Shown: in pieces, positions 8,558-10,000 of the stretch
Numbering within the stretch: the first letter of the stretch is position 1
Layout of the letters: each line of letters starts with the position of its first letter
NCBI GenBank assembly: GCA_034096865.1
Contig: JAWQFJ010017206.1
Span: forward strand, 1 to 10,000
DNA length: 10,000 nt
Direction: 5' to 3'
Source of the DNA: Theodoxus fluviatilis
Lineage: Eukaryota > Mollusca > Gastropoda > Cycloneritida > Neritidae
Made by a program: the position numbers and the translations under genes
Notes under the pieces: model-generated
Seen by the model: only the letters and a program-made list of their open reading frames with translations
Told to the model about the DNA's origin: nothing
Database searches by the model: none

Positions 8558-8836
8558 ACTAGTGGACTCGTGCGAGGAGAAGGGTGTGGGGTAGACAGCC
8601 AAGCTGGCGGGCCACACACGTTAGCGGGCCGCATCATCTGATTGGCAAGCGATCTTGGTTAGAACATTCGCAGTAAATTCGCAATTATTCGCACAAATAA
8701 TGATAAAAGAATCTGAAGATCTGAAGATGAAAAAATCGTAAAAACAGCCAATCAGATGTCGTTGCACGTCAGCATGTGTGACCCGCCAGTTTTTGTTGTC
8801 TATCTCACACCCCTCCCCTCGGACGAGTCCACTAGT
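8558..8836. mobile_element. Large inverted repeat (foldback or MITE-like element candidate)
   Basis: The left arm (8558-8646, 89 bp) and the right arm (8747-8836, 90 bp) are reverse complements with about 79% identity counted by hand, including a perfect 14-base outer end (ACTAGTGGACTCGT) and a perfect 11-base inner end (ATCTGATTGGC and its complement). They enclose a 100-bp spacer. Weaker complementarity, including TGGGA and AGCTTCC blocks, extends the arms to about 8531 and 8852 after a small gap. No transposase is encoded and no clear target-site duplication was found, so mobility is inferred only from structure. An inverted duplication that arose locally is the main alternative. Confidence 0.7.
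8666..8693. repeat. Three ATTCGCA heptamers phased about one helical turn apart
   Basis: ATTCGCA occurs at 8666-8672, 8677-8683 and 8687-8693, start-to-start 11 and 10 bases, within the spacer of the inverted repeat. The sites would face the same side of the DNA helix. Function unknown. Confidence 0.6.
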
Positions 8837-8954
8837 ATGGAAGCTATTCCCATAAGTGTTCCTCAACAGCAACGCTGTCCGCGCTTGGAATTGCCTAGTG
8901 CCTTGCATGAGGGCTGGCCACCGCATCAGTAAACCATGCTCGTCTGAGGGGGAA

Positions 8955-9385
8955 GTGTATCGGAGAAGTAAGTCCAGTGATTGGAGAAGACTCGGACTGT
9001 ACAAGTCCGGAGCAGCGATGGTGTAGCCAAGAGGTTGATGGGTTTAAACGAACACATTCTTGACGTGAAACGGGGAGGTTCCCAAACGTTTGATGCTGAG
9101 CAGAAATCCTGAGGATGTAGATGTAGATGTGGGCTGCACACGCAGAGAGCAGTGGTGGTGGAACCAAGAAGTTGAGGTGTGCACACGAACAGATTCTGAC
9201 TGCATGGTAATAAACACAACACAACAGCGATGAAATGGGAGTGAATCGGAGAGGTAAATCTGATGACAGAGGCGGCTGTAGAGTGTAGGAGCATGGAGCA
9301 TAGAGCATGGAGCATGGAGCAGTGGTGCAGTTTAGGAGGCGATGACAAGCAGATTCCAGGCGAGAAACTCACTGCAAAATTCATG
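8955..9385. repeat. Diverged tandem repeat, about 137-bp unit, three copies
   Basis: The block GAGCAGYGRTGG begins at 9010 and 9147 (137 apart) and, as GAGCAGTGGTG, at 9317. The following stretch (CCAAGARGTTGA then ACGAACASATTCT) is shared by the first two copies at about 75-80% by eye. The preceding block, GTGWATCGGAGARGTAARTC, occurs at 8955 and 9241. The third copy is longer by about 35 bases because it contains the GAGCATG heptamer expansion. Open frames here are repeats of one another and are not evidence of genes. Confidence 0.6.
9289..9323. repeat. GAGCATG heptamer minisatellite
   Basis: Five consecutive heptamers: GAGCATG, GAGCATA, GAGCATG, GAGCATG and GAGCAGT. They lie inside the third copy of the 137-bp repeat, just before its GAGCAG block, and look like slippage amplification of that sequence. 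Confidence 0.85.
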
Positions 9386-9914
9386 GATTTTAAAAATATA
9401 GGCCCGAAAACACAGGAGTAGATGAGTGCATTAGAAGCGAAGAAAAGAGATTAGTGCACACACGCAGGTTATTGACAAGAAACTGACACAGTGATTTCGT
9501 TTAACAGCATGAGGTGGAGAATGAAGGTTCTAAGCGAGACATCGATTTCTCGTTTGCTTTTCGACCAACGGGGGAGGGAACACGGGAGGCGAGAACTTTG
9601 GGAAAATAGAAAGAGGCGAGGAGGGGTTGAAGGAGACGATGAGTGTATGCAAGTTGAGCCAAGACTTCAGATGCACATGCGCATGTTTCCGTTTGTGTTC
9701 GATTGTATTTTTGCGTTTGTGTGCTCGTGCGTGCATGCGTGCGTATGCTTGTGTCCGTGCGCATGTGCGTTAGTATGTATGTGCATGTTTCAACCGAAAG
9801 AAAACAGCGTAAATAAAAGGAAACCCCCAAAATTAAAAACTCGTTCCCCCCAAAAAAGCTCAGATGGGAGTGGGGTGGGAGGGACGCAAAGGTTACGGTA
9901 AAGAAGCAAGGCGG
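9386..9914. other. Unannotated stretch with TG/CA-rich alternating tract
   Basis: No gene is supported; the open frame at 9491-9901 (136 codons, plus) runs through the low-complexity alternating tract and shows no domain. Strictly alternating pyrimidine-purine runs occur at 9671-9685, 9726-9748 and 9756-9770, and ACATGCGCATGT (9675-9686) is a perfect 12-bp palindrome. Confidence 0.55.
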
Positions 9915-9915
9915 G

Positions 9916-9992
<77 letters not shown>
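9915..9992. repeat. (GA)n microsatellite
   Basis: Roughly 39 GA units with a single AAAG interruption near 9937-9940, ending in AAGGGGGAGG at the window edge. Purines are on the given strand, as in the tract at 1-57. Confidence 0.97.
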
Positions 9993-9994
<2 letters not shown>

Positions 9995-10000
9995 GGGAGG

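Noticed and set aside
8895..9384. Overlapping minus-strand frames of 137 and 152 codons with repeated Thr-Ser-Pro-Ile-His blocks
   Set aside because: The repeated peptide blocks follow from the 137-bp tandem DNA repeat and appear in more than one frame; no protein family is recognisable.

Overview
This window looks like nuclear DNA from an animal, most likely a marine invertebrate such as a mollusc; the taxon is an inference. It carries long simple-sequence tracts, diverged tandem repeats and a non-LTR retrotransposon, and it has none of the compact ORFs, ribosome-binding sites or operons expected of bacterial or phage DNA. I found no host protein-coding gene, tRNA, rRNA or CRISPR array that I could defend. 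The only recognisable protein-coding sequence is the C-terminal end of an RTE/BovB-type reverse transcriptase.

Layout from left to right: (GA)n at 1-57. A long homopurine (GGA)n tract and a (GAT)8 run lie at 664-889. About 1.4 kb follows with nothing recognised. A compound (GA)n-(ACAG)n-(GCAG)n-G11 microsatellite occupies 2294-2645. From 3046 to 3395 there is a purine-rich, possibly frameshifted coding relic. A TATA/Inr-like arrangement sits near 3424-3465. A 10-bp minisatellite (3938-3987) runs into a diverged tandem array with a period close to 178 bp (about 3979-5375).

The third unit of that array is interrupted by a 5'-truncated RTE copy (4368-5125). This copy is flanked by an 11-bp target-site duplication and ends in five ACTGA pentamers, the first of which contains the stop codon. 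Removing the insert and one duplication restores the 178-bp spacing between the copies on either side, so the events can be ordered: the array came first, the insertion later.

The right half is mostly unannotatable DNA (5376-7480 and 7741-8500). It also has a candidate minus-strand retroelement 3' tail (7484-7517), a large inverted repeat with about 90-bp arms around a 100-bp spacer (8558-8836), a second tandem array with a unit near 137 bp (8955-9385), a Z-DNA-prone alternating tract (9671-9770), and a final (GA)n tract (9915-9992).

No genes work together here. The window reads as a repeat-dense intergenic or intronic segment. All identities and alignments were done by eye and are approximate.
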